Shown: in pieces, positions 62,986 to 64,000 of the stretch | How positions within the stretch are numbered: position 1 is the stretch's first letter | How the letters are laid out: every line of letters starts with the position of its first letter | NCBI GenBank assembly: GCA_037178625.1 | Contig: CM074127.1 | Coordinates: 1,364,001 to 1,428,000, forward strand | Direction of reading: 5' to 3' | Source: Skeletonema tropicum | Lineage: Eukaryota > Bacillariophyta > Thalassiosirophyceae > Thalassiosirales > Thalassiosiraceae | DNA: 64,000 nucleotides | Translations under genes and position numbers: made by a program | The notes under the pieces: model-generated | What the model saw: only the letters and a program-made list of their open reading frames with translations | Told to the model about the DNA's origin: nothing | The model's database searches: none

Positions 62986-64000
62986 ATCAAAATACTTACT
63001 GGCCTCTTTGCCGGGTTCTTGTATCAGTTTTGCTTTCGTCACAGCTGATCGTATCGTTGGGGCTCCATGATAGGCAATAATAAACTTCTGAATTCGTAGA
63101 TCTTGTTCGAAGACTTCTTTGCAGTGGGTGTCGTAGAGACACCGAAGTAGTTTACGAGGGATATCATTTGGATGGAATGTCCAGTGGAGGATGGCCAATT
63201 CTTTGTTGGTAAGAGTAGGCTCTGTTGGTTGTTGTATTGCATTTGCATTTGATTCGATAGATCGTAGGCGTGCATCTGCTTGTAGGATGTACTGCTTGAT
63301 GACGTGTGAGTCCCAGCCGCGTTGTACTAGTCTTTTGAAGAGTAATTTAGATTGATTGATGTAGTCAGATTCAAGGGAGTTTTGGCGCTTGTACTGACGC
63401 AATAGACTGTAGGTGACACCTTTCATAATTTGTGGAGAGTGTGCTGAATGCGGCGGGAGATATTGGTAGAGATTGCAGGCTTTTTGGAATGTACGTGTTT
63501 GAATTTGTTGCGATGGTCCAATGGTGATAGTGAGATCGAGGAAGTTAACAGATGTTGATAGGGGCTCAAAGTCCCATCGTAGGGATCCGAAGTTATCAGT
63601 ATCATATTGAAATTGTGCATATCGTAGGTTGGTACCAATCCATATTCCTTTCATATCGTCGATGAAACGCTTGTAGAGGAGGAGATCATTGGAATATTTA
63701 TTAAGGAGGAATTCTTCATGGATTGCAAAGTAGATTGTAGCCCACATACATGCTGCACTAGTTCCCATTGCTGTACCAGTTAGTTGTTTGAAGTACATAT
63801 CACCAAATTCGAAGATGTTGTTTTTCATGACTAGCGAAAGAGCTTCTTTGATTGCGGCAATAGGAAAGGAGGAGAGTCCATTGCTTGCTAGTTTACCGGA
63901 GGAGGCTAATTCGTCGAGCCAGTTGCTGATGACTTGGAGCGCATGATCTGTGTCGATGTTAGTATACATAGATTGCGCATCTGCTGTAAATAGTCTTGCA
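62965..64000 (-). CDS. reverse transcriptase, Penelope-like, C-terminal part (runs off the edge)
   Basis: Open from the window edge (>345 codons); the in-frame Met at 63969 is internal because coding continues upstream as LFTADAQSMYTNID. RT landmarks: motif A (DAQSMYTNI, like DVxSLYTNIP); QLTGTAMGTSAACMWATIY (motif B, GTAMG); KRFIDDMKGIWIG (motif C, with IDD in place of YVDD); and SVNFLDLTI (motif D/E). The C-terminal third is helical and Lys/Arg-rich. No GIY-YIG endonuclease motif is seen after the RT. The SLYTNIP/GTAMG combination is typical of Penelope-like RTs, not of LTR or LINE RTs. Confidence 0.75.
   Translation of the reverse strand, partial: ARLFTADAQSMYTNIDTDHALQVISNWLDELASSGKLASNGLSSFPIAAIKEALSLVMKNNIFEFGDMYFKQLTGTAMGTSAACMWATIYFAIHEEFLLNKYSNDLLLYKRFIDDMKGIWIGTNLRYAQFQYDTDNFGSLRWDFEPLSTSVNFLDLTITIGPSQQIQTRTFQKACNLYQYLPPHSAHSPQIMKGVTYSLLRQYKRQNSLESDYINQSKLLFKRLVQRGWDSHVIKQYILQADARLRSIESNANAIQQPTEPTLTNKELAILHWTFHPNDIPRKLLRCLYDTHCKEVFEQDLRIQKFIIAYHGAPTIRSAVTKAKLIQEPGKEASKYFDGEPDPD

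Larger units (their letters stand above)
62700..64000 (-). mobile_element. Penelope-like (or related) retroelement, 3' part
   Basis: Contains the reverse transcriptase C-terminus (62965 to the window edge). Downstream, on the same strand, lie two GC-rich hairpins (62904-62985) and a hammerhead-like fold (62701-62770). Penelope-like elements characteristically carry hammerhead motifs in their pseudo-LTRs, which supports the class. The 5' part lies beyond the window. Confidence 0.6.

Overview
The window reads as nuclear DNA of a centric diatom, probably a Thalassiosirales relative such as Thalassiosira, Cyclotella or Skeletonema. This is inferred from gene content and not proven. The supporting signs are: plastid precursors with signal peptides ending in an 'AFAP'-type motif; secreted cell-surface proteins built of P-S/T repeats or 'WCG...CPxGxDxEC' cysteine modules; a bHLH-PAS transcription factor; and short GT-AG introns in compact, closely spaced genes on both strands. 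Start codons were chosen as ATG, and exon joins were checked for phase by hand.

Left part, about 1-37,050: ordinary, gene-dense euchromatin. In order it holds a UBC9 SUMO-conjugating enzyme, a 7-TM THH1/TOM1-type protein, a CCCH-WD40 protein, a CDK10/11-like kinase, a PP1 catalytic subunit, a large P/S-repeat membrane protein whose cytoplasmic tail runs into a frame-broken RNA-recognition motif, epsilon-COP, a probably plastidial lysophosphatidic acid acyltransferase, an LRR-PAQR (HlyIII) fusion, a plastid DUF1995-type protein and a SKP1-like protein. It continues with a 1,616-residue cysteine-rich chitin-binding-like surface protein, a RING-H2 ubiquitin ligase, two single-pass membrane proteins separated by a foldback MITE, ribosomal protein eL24, a dually acylated small protein, a bHLH-PAS regulator resembling the diatom RITMO1 class, and a TPR-Aha1 co-chaperone.

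Right part, 37,621-64,000: after a 500-N gap the window becomes a nest of repeats. A 2,821-bp unit is tandemly repeated: units 1, 3 and 4 appear identical, unit 5 differs by one base, unit 2 is interrupted and unit 6 is truncated. Each full unit carries the same decayed tyrosine-recombinase-like gene with shared frame breaks. Two related insertions (E1 43,486-47,412 and E2 57,307-60,202) begin with the same GC-rich near-palindrome and carry C-terminal pieces of a Pif1-like helicase. Immediately after a 29-bp scrap of the array unit, a Kolobok-like DNA transposon starts exactly at a TTAA. It has two convergent genes and abuts, or is interrupted by, a Penelope-like reverse transcriptase that runs off the right edge. 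Downstream of that reverse transcriptase, on its sense strand, lies a hammerhead-ribozyme-like fold, as known from Penelope-like elements.

The strongest novel candidates are the hammerhead/Penelope unit, the nested history of the macrosatellite, the GC-palindrome-ended helicase elements, and the surface membrane protein with an RRM-like cytoplasmic tail.
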